Assembly: GCF_001436315.1 (NCBI RefSeq)
Contig: NZ_AYZA01000016.1
Span: 124,001-188,000, forward strand
Direction: 5' to 3'
Length of the DNA stretch: 64,000 nucleotides
Origin: Ligilactobacillus aviarius subsp. aviarius DSM 20655
GTDB lineage: Bacteria; Bacillota; Bacilli; Lactobacillales; Lactobacillaceae
Part shown: positions 51,139 through 58,597 of the stretch, piece by piece
Layout of the letters: every line of letters starts with the position of its first letter
Position numbering within the stretch: position 1 is the first letter of the stretch
Program-made: the position numbers and the translations under genes
The notes under the pieces: model-generated
Told to the model about the DNA's origin: nothing
The model's database searches: none
Seen by the model: the letters and a program-made list of their open reading frames with translations, nothing else

Positions 51139-51210
51139 GATTTTATTTAAAAATTTGTTATAAATTAGTTTTCTAGAGAGTAAAATCTTAATAATGAATG
51201 GAAAAGTTGC

Positions 51211-51239
51211 TTGCAATGTACTTTACTTAATGGTATCTT
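51211..51239 (+). promoter_or_regulatory. Promoter of ackA
   Basis: TTGCAA, 17-bp spacer, TATCTT, 36 bp before the start codon. No cre site is visible here. Confidence 0.55.
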
Positions 51240-51275
51240 CATCTTAGATTTTTTGCATTTAAGGGAGAAATTCAA

Positions 51276-52466
51276 TTGGAAAAGACATTAGTTATTAACT
51301 CAGGAAGTTCAACTTTGAAGTTCAAATTATACTTGATGCCGGAAGAAAAGGAAATTGCAAAGGGATTACTTGAACGGATTGGATTTGACGGTTCAGCAAT
51401 TAAGATCGTTTACGGCGATGGTAAGCAATATACGGAAAAATTACCACTTGCTAATCATGCGGTCGCCATCAAAGAGATGCTACGGTTATTGAAGGAACTT
51501 AAAATCGTCGATGATTTTGAAGAGATTACAGGAGTCGGCCACCGGGTCGTTGCCGGGGGCGAATATTTTGATCAGTCAGTCGTAATTGATGATGATGTAA
51601 TTCAAAAAATTGACGAACTAGCTGATTTTGCACCATTACATAATCCGAATAATTTGATTGGAATTCAAGAATTTAAAAAATTGTTACCAGACGCAACGGC
51701 GGTCGCTGTTTTTGATACGGCCTTTCACCAAACGTTACCAGAAGAAAATTACATGTACAGTACGCCGTATGAATGGTATGAAAAATATGGCGTGCGGCGT
51801 TACGGTGCTCACGGAACAAGCCACCAATTTGTTGCGGAAAAGGCAGCTGAATATTTAGGCAAACCGTTAAAAGACTTAAAGATGATCACCTGCCACTTGG
51901 GCGCTGGTTCTTCAATGTGTGCCATTAAAGACGGCAAGTCATTTGATACTTCAATGGGCTTTACTCCGTTGACCGGAATTACAATGGGAACCCGGTCAGG
52001 GGATGTCGACTTTTCATTAGTTGCATATGTAATGAAAAAGATGCAAACAACGGATGTTGACGCAATTTTAGACACGTTGAATAAAAAGTCAGGGTTGCTT
52101 GGCGTATCAGGGCGGTCACTTGATATGCGTGACTTACAGGCTGCCGAAAAGGATGGCGACCAACGTGCATCCCTTGCAATTCGGCTTTTTGTAAAAAATA
52201 TTGTCCGCTATATCGGTCAATACTACGTTGAAATGGGCGGCTTAGATGCGATTGTCTTTACTGCCGGAATTGGTGAAAACGAAGGGGCGATCCGGAAACG
52301 GGTAATCGACCGGCTTTCATTTATGGGCGTGGCAATGGATGATGCGAAAAATGATGCTAACGTGGATGGCGTTGTTTCAACTGCGGATTCAAAGATTGCC
52401 GTGTTACGAGTCCCAACGAATGAAGAATTAATGATCGCACGGGACGTTGAACGGTTGAAAAAATGA
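51276..52466 (+). CDS. ackA: Acetate kinase
   Basis: 396 residues. Motifs LVINSGSSTLKFKLY, VGHRVVAGG, VFDTAFHQTLP, CHLGAGSSMCAI, GFTPLTGITMGTRSGDVD and FTAGIGEN. Interconverts acetyl phosphate + ADP and acetate + ATP, the ATP-yielding step of the phosphoketolase or pyruvate branch. Starts at TTG 51276 after AAGGGAG. A terminator follows. Confidence 0.97.
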   Translation: MEKTLVINSGSSTLKFKLYLMPEEKEIAKGLLERIGFDGSAIKIVYGDGKQYTEKLPLANHAVAIKEMLRLLKELKIVDDFEEITGVGHRVVAGGEYFDQSVVIDDDVIQKIDELADFAPLHNPNNLIGIQEFKKLLPDATAVAVFDTAFHQTLPEENYMYSTPYEWYEKYGVRRYGAHGTSHQFVAEKAAEYLGKPLKDLKMITCHLGAGSSMCAIKDGKSFDTSMGFTPLTGITMGTRSGDVDFSLVAYVMKKMQTTDVDAILDTLNKKSGLLGVSGRSLDMRDLQAAEKDGDQRASLAIRLFVKNIVRYIGQYYVEMGGLDAIVFTAGIGENEGAIRKRVIDRLSFMGVAMDDAKNDANVDGVVSTADSKIAVLRVPTNEELMIARDVERLKK

Positions 52467-52480
52467 TTAGTTGAATGCTA

Positions 52481-52510
52481 AAGAAGTCGGCGAAGGCCGG
52501 CTTCTTTTTT
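52481..52510 (+). terminator. Terminator of ackA
   Basis: AAGAAGTCGGC-GAAG-GCCGGCTTCTTTTTT with one G-T pair. Confidence 0.9.
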
Positions 52511-52519
52511 ATAAAACGT

Positions 52520-52547
52520 TTGCAAAAGATGGAAAGCTAAATATAAT
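52520..52547 (+). promoter_or_regulatory. Promoter of the small membrane protein
   Basis: TTGCAA, 16-bp spacer, TATAAT, 32 bp before the ATG. Confidence 0.7.
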
Positions 52548-52578
52548 AGAAATTAATTTCAGGGGAAAGAAGGAAGTT

Positions 52579-52776
52579 ATGATGTTATTAATGCGAATTT
52601 TTGGGGTTGTTTTATTTTTAATTGGACTATGGCAGTTTTATGCAACGTGGAAGTATCATCATTTTTTAACAACGAAGGGAACGGATAATGCCTTTAGTCC
52701 GCTCGCATTGTATTGTGGCCTTGCTTTAGGAGTTATTGCCTTTTTACTCGGCCTCGGTCTGATGATCTCGCCGTAA
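52579..52776 (+). CDS. Small two-TM membrane protein (hypothetical)
   Basis: 65 residues, MMLLMRIFGVVLFLIGLWQFYATWKYHH then a loop and LALYCGLALGVIAFLLGLGLMISP: two helices, short cytoplasmic ends. AAGGAAG precedes two adjacent ATG codons. A longer in-frame version from 52471 is rejected because it would start inside the ackA terminator region and the promoter lies after it. Function unknown. Confidence 0.7.
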   Translation: MMLLMRIFGVVLFLIGLWQFYATWKYHHFLTTKGTDNAFSPLALYCGLALGVIAFLLGLGLMISP

Positions 52777-53033
52777 TGGATGTACGGATTGATCCAGTAA
52801 AAAGGTAAAGAAAAGGTTAAGTAAAATTATTCAGGAAAGAAAAATTAGAATTCAGGAAATTTTAAATTATTTTTATTAGAAAAGAATAATATAGTAATTG
52901 AACATAGATAGGTTCTATGTAGAAGATAAACACTTTAATAATGACAAACAGTGGTATTAATTTTCACTTACTCAAACTTATTATTGTACGAATATTTAAA
53001 CCGTCAAATACATGTTCACAATGTATTTACTCT
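52777..53033. other. AT-rich spacer without a gene
   Basis: No credible ORF. Short palindromes occur (ACATAG/CTATGT near 52904; AATACAT/ATGTATT near 53008-53026). They could be operators for the transcript that starts just downstream. Confidence 0.4.
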
Positions 53034-53216
53034 TTGACAATAGATATAATCTATGAAATAGTATCCTCTCCCAACCGATACTGAAAATGATTAACCTAGA
53101 CCATTGTTTAGTCAGTTGCTTGCGAAGGCTCGCCTTGCTCTTGACCCCTTTATAATTTATGGTAGAGCTTTCGGAAGCGTTGAAGATGAGACCGCCCAGT
53201 CCCATCTTTTTTTATT
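53034..53216 (+). ncRNA. Candidate structured small RNA or leader of the GDPD gene
   Basis: Promoter TTGACA (53034), 17-bp spacer, extended -10 TGAAATAGT. The predicted RNA of about 148 nt has GCTCT/AGAGC closing a stem, AAGG-CTCG-CCTT and GCTT-TCGG-AAGC hairpins, and ends with AGATGAGAC / GTCCCATCT and seven T (53184-53216). It stops about 50 bp before the glycerophosphodiesterase start, so it may be an attenuator for that gene or an independent RNA. I cannot match it to a known family. Confidence 0.55.
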
Positions 53217-53267
53217 AGCTGAAAAAGATTAAAATAAAGCTAATTTAAGCAAAGGAAAGTGAGCAGG

Positions 53268-54050
53268 ATGGGACAGCATAAAATAATTGCGCATCGCGGA
53301 ATGTCTACGTTAGCGCCTGAAAATACAATGGCGGCGTTTGAATTGATGCCACGATACAATGTAAATTGGCTTGAAACGGATCTCGCAATCACGAGTGATG
53401 AAAAATTGGTAATTATGCATGATGGCGATGTTGCCCGGACGACAAACGGGCATGGGCGGGTAACAGCGCTTAATTTTGAAGAACTACATCGGTTATCTGC
53501 AGGGGCGTGGTTTGATTCGAAATTTAGAAATGAAAAAGTTCCAACCTTTGATGATGTGATTGATTTTGTTAACCGGAATCAAATTAATCTCAATTTAGAA
53601 ATCAAGCCGATCAACGGCAAGGATGCCGCTCGATTAACCCGTTCAATGGTGCGGCAGTTAGCAAACCGAATCGATCGCATCGATTCGCAAATTCGGGTGG
53701 TCATTTCCTCATTTTATCCAAATATTTTAATGAAGATGAAACAGATACGACCGGATTTAGAATATGCGTGCCTGTTTAACCAATATACTCTTTCATTAGC
53801 AAAACCCTTAACAGGTCTTTTAAATACTAAAATTATTCACCCGGATAACCGGCGATTAACGGCTGCGAAAGTGCGGCGGCTAAAGAAAGCCGGTTACGAA
53901 ATTAACGTTTGGACAGTTGATAAGATCGATCGGGCTAATCAGTTATTCAACTGGGGTGTTGATGGAATCTTTACTGATATTGGGCAGGATTTTCCAAACC
54001 ACCGCCAAGAACAGATTCAGGACAGTCATTATTTAACGACCTGGTTCTAG
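53268..54050 (+). CDS. Glycerophosphodiester phosphodiesterase
   Basis: 260 residues, cytoplasmic GDPD TIM barrel: IAHRGMSTLAPENTMAAF (catalytic His-Arg and Glu), LETDLAITSDEKLVIMHDGDVARTTNG, and INLNLEIKP. Splits glycerophosphodiesters into glycerol-3-phosphate and alcohol. ATG 53268 is chosen over GTG 53259, which would sit two bases from AAGGA. A parS-like site and terminator follow at once. Confidence 0.9.
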   Translation: MGQHKIIAHRGMSTLAPENTMAAFELMPRYNVNWLETDLAITSDEKLVIMHDGDVARTTNGHGRVTALNFEELHRLSAGAWFDSKFRNEKVPTFDDVIDFVNRNQINLNLEIKPINGKDAARLTRSMVRQLANRIDRIDSQIRVVISSFYPNILMKMKQIRPDLEYACLFNQYTLSLAKPLTGLLNTKIIHPDNRRLTAAKVRRLKKAGYEINVWTVDKIDRANQLFNWGVDGIFTDIGQDFPNHRQEQIQDSHYLTTWF

Positions 54051-54065
54051 GTTTCATGTGAAACA
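54050..54065. other. parS-like ParB-binding site
   Basis: GGTTTCATGTGAAACA, one base from the 3039 site; it overlaps the stop codon end of the GDPD gene and abuts the terminator. Only 5 kb from oriC. Confidence 0.6.
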
Positions 54066-54108
54066 AAAGCGGAGACTGTGACATTCGTCACAGCCTCCGC
54101 TGCTTTTA
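54066..54108. terminator. Bidirectional intrinsic terminator
   Basis: AGCGGAG-A-CTGTGAC / GTCACAG-C-CTCCGCT, 14 pairs around one mismatch, T-rich on both sides. Confidence 0.9.
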
Positions 54109-54357
54109 TTTAATCAAAAGTTTTAAAACAAGTGAAACGATTAGGACAAGAATGACAGCCCCAATGATTGACGGGATAATTGCCATTCCTGCAATTACAG
54201 GTCCCCAAAATCCGAGGAGATGTTCGCCAAGCGCGGAACCAATCAAACCGGCAATGATATTCGCAATCCAGCTCATTGAACCCCGCCGGTTTGTCAGCCA
54301 ACCCGCAATTGCACCAATAACGGCCCCAATAATTAGGACCCAAATTAAATGTAACAT
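54106..54357 (-). CDS. GlsB/YeaQ/YmgE-family small membrane protein
   Basis: 83 residues with three hydrophobic segments and the glycine-rich family pattern IIGAVIGAIAGWLTNRRGSMSWIANIIAGLIGSALGEHLLG. Members are stress-associated (transglycosylase-associated) membrane proteins of unknown mechanism. AAGGAGG precedes ATG 54357. Confidence 0.88.
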   Translation of the reverse strand: MLHLIWVLIIGAVIGAIAGWLTNRRGSMSWIANIIAGLIGSALGEHLLGFWGPVIAGMAIIPSIIGAVILVLIVSLVLKLLIK

Positions 54358-54392
54358 TTAAATTCCTCCTTCTAACTGATGTCTTATTATAA

Positions 54393-55175
54393 TCAATTAA
54401 GTTTAAAATCTTTTTCAATTTGTTTAATATTTTGTGGTCGAAGAGTGATTTTTAATACTAAATAGATAAATAGCAGGAAGAAAATAATATTAATAATTCC
54501 ATTCCCAAATAACGGTGCAATGTGGGTTAGGATCACCGCACAGAACGTTTCGATAAAACCAAAGAAAATCGAAACGATGATGTTGACGCTTCGTAAGTAA
54601 AAGAGCCCGCACATCAGGCCGAATGCAAATTCTGCAACGAGCTGGTAAATCGTTGAGAGAACACCGCCGTACATGTTATTGAGAATAAACACTTCAAAAA
54701 TACTAAACAACGCAGAACTTAAGATTAAACTTTTAAGAATAACATTGGAAGAGGTTTGCCAATTATGAATCATCGCGGGCATTAAAATGGCATAGAACAT
54801 GATGACCGGAATCGTTGCGGATGCCAGAATGAAAAACAGCCAGAAAAATGGACTGAATGAAATTTCAAGGGAAGTTGTCGACGGAACAGTCTTAAACATT
54901 GCGTTGATCGCAATTATAAAAATCAATGCAAAAACTAAAAGCCAGCCAATTCGTTTGAAACCATACCATTCAAAATAGATTTTTTCTTTGGTATACAGCC
55001 AATTGATTGCAAGAGCGATGACAATGGTGATTAAGTTGCTGATCAGCATATCATTTGCATTGATTCGGACATGAAGTGCCCGGCAAATGATGTGTAAAAG
55101 TAACATTCCGCATAGCCATAACAGTAACGTGATCCATACCCGTTTAAAATCTTTTGTATTTTTCTTTTCAGTCAT
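54393..55175 (-). CDS. Degenerate CPBP-family membrane protein (no active site)
   Basis: 260 residues, about 7 TM. It aligns with the CPBP protease at 56057 through shared YTKEK, IHNW, SSxxF, YLR and the C-terminal KQIEKDF. The catalytic EExxxR of that protein is here P123, V124 and Y128, and the first catalytic His is Glu161; the last His is also replaced (GFIETF). It should be proteolytically dead and may be a pseudo-enzyme or binding partner. Confidence 0.7.
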   Translation of the reverse strand: MTEKKNTKDFKRVWITLLLWLCGMLLLHIICRALHVRINANDMLISNLITIVIALAINWLYTKEKIYFEWYGFKRIGWLLVFALIFIIAINAMFKTVPSTTSLEISFSPFFWLFFILASATIPVIMFYAILMPAMIHNWQTSSNVILKSLILSSALFSIFEVFILNNMYGGVLSTIYQLVAEFAFGLMCGLFYLRSVNIIVSIFFGFIETFCAVILTHIAPLFGNGIINIIFFLLFIYLVLKITLRPQNIKQIEKDFKLN

Positions 55176-55310
55176 AATTTAGTCCTTAACTTTATTTTTA
55201 TTACTATATTTTAATACATATCCCAGATGAATTAAATTTAAAGCAGGCATGAAATTCAAATAAAAGTGGAATTAACGGTATAATTAAAATTAAGAAAGGA
55301 AGCGGAAGCA

Positions 55311-55688
55311 ATGGAACACGTTATTGTTAACTCAAACATTGATACGGTCGAAAAAAAGGTCGTTGACTTTATTCACGGGAAAGGATTCAAGGTTTTTGAT
55401 AACATTGATCAAAAGGCCGAAGCCGACAATGTTGGCCTTGAAATTCCTGAAACCCGGTTGATTATTTTTGGTAATCCGAAAGTTGGCACATTATTGATGC
55501 AGGAAAATGATGATGTTACCTTTGAATTACCGATCAAGGTTTTATTAATCGCAAAGAATGACCAAACGGAATTGATCTACCGTGATCCGCATGATTTCCC
55601 GGGAAATGATCAATTAAAGGAGCAAGGGAAAAAGATTATTGAAAAGATGCACCACATGTATCAAGAAATGATGGAAGCTGCAAAATAA
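55311..55688 (+). CDS. DUF302-family protein
   Basis: 125 residues with the family pattern KGFKVFDNIDQKAEADNVGLEIPETRLIIFGNPKVGTLLMQENDDVTFELPIKVLLI. Function unknown; a soluble alpha-beta domain. AAGGAAGCGG precedes ATG 55311. Ends at a strong terminator. Confidence 0.88.
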   Translation: MEHVIVNSNIDTVEKKVVDFIHGKGFKVFDNIDQKAEADNVGLEIPETRLIIFGNPKVGTLLMQENDDVTFELPIKVLLIAKNDQTELIYRDPHDFPGNDQLKEQGKKIIEKMHHMYQEMMEAAK

Positions 55689-55690
55689 AA

Positions 55691-55723
55691 AAATTGCACC
55701 ATGCTGAATGGTGCAATTTTTTT
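55691..55723. terminator. Bidirectional intrinsic terminator
   Basis: AAATTGCACCAT-GCTGA-ATGGTGCAATTT with T-runs both ways, shared by the DUF302 gene and the convergent hypothetical gene. Confidence 0.92.
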
Positions 55724-55997
55724 ATTTAAATGCAATGTAAATCTGGTGACTCCGAGGGAATTCGATATTCATCCGTTCTTTTAAAACCGAAATGCATTTT
55801 TGTTGATTTAATTTTGAAGCTTGAAAATGTTTAAAACCATTTTCATTTAACTGGTAATTACCACCATTTTGGGTAATTTCAATTTTCCGATCCCGCTTCC
55901 ATGTTGTCAGGATCACATGAAGCCGTTTGCCGGTCTTCATTCGCTTTTGAATCATTACTGAAGCATTATTCCGCGTGATTAATTGCAAAGTACTCAT
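55722..55997 (-). CDS. Hypothetical basic protein
   Basis: 91 residues from ATG 55997, or 88 from a TTG three codons later that has better spacing from CGGAG. Lys/Arg-rich (VMIQKRMKTGKRLHVILTTWKRDRKIEI), predicted mostly beta, no TM, no motif that I recognise. It lies 11 bp from the end of the upstream CPBP gene and is probably co-transcribed with it. Confidence 0.55.
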   Translation of the reverse strand: MSTLQLITRNNASVMIQKRMKTGKRLHVILTTWKRDRKIEITQNGGNYQLNENGFKHFQASKLNQQKCISVLKERMNIEFPRSHQIYIAFK

Positions 55998-56056
55998 CTC
56001 CGTTTCGTATATTTTAATTTTACAAATTTTAAAGCTAAAAAGCACGGATAAAGTAA

Positions 56057-56821
56057 TTATAAATTAAAATCATGCTCGATCTGTTTCCGGGGGCGCGGCT
56101 TAAGCTGGAAGAACAAAACTAGTAATGCCACGATGAGAATTGGAAGCGCGGTGTTCCACCCGGCTTGACTTTCGGTGGTGTTGGTCAAACTAATCGAGGT
56201 AAAGTCCACGAGCATATGGAACAAAATCGGGGTGATCAAATTATTTGTCCGCAAATACATGAATGCTAAAATCACTCCCAAAGAAAAAGCGACCACAATT
56301 TGGACAATGGTATTCGGGAGCGGCTGCGAAAAAGCATTAACGGCGTGAGTAAGGCCAAAAATCAAGCTGCTTAAAAGCACGCCGCCTAAAATTGGATTTT
56401 TTCCCCGCCAATTATGAATCAGACTTCCAAGAATCATTCCGCGAAAGGTGAATTCTTCGGCGATCCCAATTAGAGCCGCTAAAACGAAATAAAATCCAAT
56501 ATGATGCATTTGATTATGATTTAAAATAATTGCGATGATGTAATAGCCGATAAAAAGGTCGACCATCCAAGAGCGCAGGAAGATATTCCAGTTGCTGAAA
56601 TGGAATTTTTCTTTGGTATAAAAATGGTTAATTAATAAAGTGGCGATAATGATGCCAATTTCGCATCCGCCTTGAAGCAGTAGTTGGCCCTTAAAAAAGG
56701 TAATGTTTAATTTTTCCTGAACAACTGCAAGCAGGATATTAATTCCAAAAAAGCAGATGATCCAAAAAGCCCAGGAAAGCCAGGGTTTACTGATTTGTTT
56801 TGAATGATTGGCTGTTGCCAT
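56057..56821 (-). CDS. CPBP-family intramembrane metalloprotease
   Basis: 254 residues, about 7-8 TM. Active-site motifs AEEFTFRG (Glu122, Glu123, Arg127), FGLTHA (His159) and FHMLVDF (His202, Asp206) are all present. Bacterial members include bacteriocin-immunity (PlnI-like) and ABI proteins; no bacteriocin gene is nearby. GGAGGAGG precedes ATG 56821. A catalytically empty paralogue lies 1 kb away at 54393. Confidence 0.88.
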   Translation of the reverse strand: MATANHSKQISKPWLSWAFWIICFFGINILLAVVQEKLNITFFKGQLLLQGGCEIGIIIATLLINHFYTKEKFHFSNWNIFLRSWMVDLFIGYYIIAIILNHNQMHHIGFYFVLAALIGIAEEFTFRGMILGSLIHNWRGKNPILGGVLLSSLIFGLTHAVNAFSQPLPNTIVQIVVAFSLGVILAFMYLRTNNLITPILFHMLVDFTSISLTNTTESQAGWNTALPILIVALLVLFFQLKPRPRKQIEHDFNL

Positions 56822-57038
56822 TCAAATTCCTCCTCCGCTGAGTCTTTAATCCTAACTATAACAGAAATTGAGGTGAAGGCTTACTGATTACAATCTAAAT
56901 TTTGAAATTTGCCGATCAAAGGGTTAAAAGCTGGTAAAATCTTGGATTATTCTTCACATCGATCATTACAAAATGGTAAAATTAAAGTGATTTTATTTGA
57001 AACGATTAAATCCGATATTTAGCAAAAGAGGTATCCGA

Positions 57039-58253
57039 ATGAAGAAATCATCAGTTTTTGATCAGAGGACATCTGCTTTGAAAAAAATTGTAAAGGGGCG
57101 CAAAGCAGAAGCCCAATCATCAGCTGTGACGGTGGAATCTGCCACCCCAACGGCATCTTCACGGCGGGCGTCCCTTGAAGGTCAGCTTGATGCGGCGCAA
57201 ACTAAATTGCGTGAATTAAGTCATGAAATTGAACAGTTGCAAACGGCGGTCGATACTCAGCACCGGCAAGCAGATCAAGCAAAGCAGGCGGCTCAAACCG
57301 CACAAGCCGAACAACAACGCATTGAAGAACAAAAAGTTCAGGCGCAGCAAGATCTTCAAAGTGCCACGATTGAAAATATCAATAAGCTGAGTCAAAAAAT
57401 CAGCAATAAGCAAAATGATATTTTGATCGATCGGCAACGAATCGATGAATTAAAAGATGCAAAGGACACGGGCAAACGTTCAGCGGAAGATGAAGCCCAA
57501 ATCAAGCGGCTGAATGAACAGCAAAAAGCCCTTGAAGAAACGCAGGCTGAAGTTCAAAAGAACGTTGATGGAGCAAACCAAATCGTTCAGCGCGAAGCTC
57601 AGGCAGTTGAAAAGGCAAAGGTTGCAATCAGCGACGCGGCTGATCAAGATGTTCAGCAGGCACGGGAAAAACTTCAAACGAAGCAGATCGATTTGAATAC
57701 TGCCCGGTATAATTTACGGGGAGCTGAACGGAAGTTAGCGGATGTGAAGGAAAACCTAACGGAAGTCAAAAACCAAACAAGTCTTCTTCAAGGTGACGCA
57801 GCTGCGACCCTTCAAGCTACAAAAGAAAAGTTAGCGAACGATGAGCAGCTTTTGGTTGATTACCAAAATCGGTTAGCGGTTCTCCAAAATGCGAATAACC
57901 GGATGCAAAGTTTGCGGGCTGAATTACGGCGGGCAAAGGAAGCTGTTCAACGCGAAACCCGGAAACGTGAAAATATCCAACAAGAGTTAGCCGAAAAGAT
58001 CAACCAGTTAACGGTGGCGAAACGCAAAGGATTGGATTGCCAACAAGAAATCGAAGAATTACAGCGCAAATTACGGACAGCGCCGCAACCTGAAATTCAA
58101 AAGCCGGCAGTCTTGAACCAGCGATTGCCTCAAGTGGGCGAAAATCATCATGGAACTTCAAAGCGGCCATCTTTGTTAAAAGTTGCCGCATTGACGGTTT
58201 CAGAAATCCTTACCCGGCTTGATTTCGGCCATCATAAAAAGCGCAAGCAATAG
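57039..58253 (+). CDS. Long coiled-coil protein with sorting-signal-like tail but no signal peptide
   Basis: 404 residues from ATG 57039 (AAAGAGG upstream; an in-frame TTG at 56997 lacks an SD). Residues about 55-345 are continuous heptad-rich, Gln/Glu/Ala/Lys coiled coil. The end reads LPQVGENHHG, then a weakly hydrophobic stretch (LLKVAALTVSEIL) and HHKKRKQ, the layout of an LPXTG signal with Val for Thr. The N-terminus (MKKSSVFDQRTSALKKIVKGRK) has no hydrophobic core, so export by Sec is not expected. Function unknown; it may be cytoplasmic, or a decayed surface protein. Confidence 0.75.
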   Translation: MKKSSVFDQRTSALKKIVKGRKAEAQSSAVTVESATPTASSRRASLEGQLDAAQTKLRELSHEIEQLQTAVDTQHRQADQAKQAAQTAQAEQQRIEEQKVQAQQDLQSATIENINKLSQKISNKQNDILIDRQRIDELKDAKDTGKRSAEDEAQIKRLNEQQKALEETQAEVQKNVDGANQIVQREAQAVEKAKVAISDAADQDVQQAREKLQTKQIDLNTARYNLRGAERKLADVKENLTEVKNQTSLLQGDAAATLQATKEKLANDEQLLVDYQNRLAVLQNANNRMQSLRAELRRAKEAVQRETRKRENIQQELAEKINQLTVAKRKGLDCQQEIEELQRKLRTAPQPEIQKPAVLNQRLPQVGENHHGTSKRPSLLKVAALTVSEILTRLDFGHHKKRKQ

Positions 58254-58324
58254 GAAAGAGAAGTTAAAACTTTTGCTAAAAATCGTCATATAAAATTCAT
58301 AATTACGGGGCATACTAAAAGCAT

Positions 58325-58419
58325 AGTAAATAACATCCCTAGTTATTTGCTACCTAACATACTCCAAATATACAATCCTTTTTCTCTAATCTATGGTTAC
58401 ATAGATTAGAGTTTTTTTT
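58325..58419 (+). terminator. Strong terminator with preceding hairpin, downstream of the coiled-coil gene
   Basis: 58384-58411: CTCTAATCTATG-GTTA-CATAGATTAGAG followed by eight T. Upstream AGTAAATAAC / GTTATTTGCT (58325-58351) forms another hairpin. Lies 130 bp after the stop; could also end a small RNA from this gap. Confidence 0.85.
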
Positions 58420-58433
58420 ATTATGGTGATTTC

Positions 58434-58462
58434 TTGACTTTTAAAAAATAACCAAGTAAGAT
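58434..58462 (+). promoter_or_regulatory. Promoter of the mnmE leader
   Basis: TTGACT, 17-bp spacer, TAAGAT, giving a predicted start near 58469 and a leader of about 130 nt. Confidence 0.65.
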
Positions 58463-58468
58463 TAACCA

Positions 58469-58566
58469 CGAGATAGTTTGAATAGTAGATAAAGTAGTCA
58501 AAGTGCTTTATCCACGCTTTTTAGTAGTCGCTAATTGGTGTGGTGGAGGCACTTTTTTATTTTTTC
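58469..58566 (+). promoter_or_regulatory. Putative attenuator leader upstream of mnmE
   Basis: A terminator-like stem pairs AAGTGC (58501-58506) with GCACTT (58549-58554) and CCAC (58512) with GTGG (58543), followed by TTTTTTATTTTTT. An upstream GATAAAG (58487) can pair with CTTTATC (58506-58512) and so disrupt the terminator. The hexamer GTAGTC occurs twice. The layout is that of a cis-acting attenuator; no family is recognised. Confidence 0.5.
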
Positions 58567-58597
58567 AAACTAAATTAGTGAAGAAAGGGATTCGGAA

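Noticed and set aside
52515-52530. cre-like AAAACGTTTGCA after ackA
   Set aside because: Fails the outer TG and the W position; it is better explained by the -35 of the small membrane-protein promoter.
52471-52578. N-terminal extension of the small membrane protein from 52471
   Set aside because: It overlaps the ackA terminator and lies upstream of the promoter and SD.
53184-53216. T-box element in the transcript before the GDPD gene
   Set aside because: GACCGC near the terminator only faintly recalls the T-box sequence; there is no specifier loop or complete 14-base T-box, and the gene is not amino-acid related.
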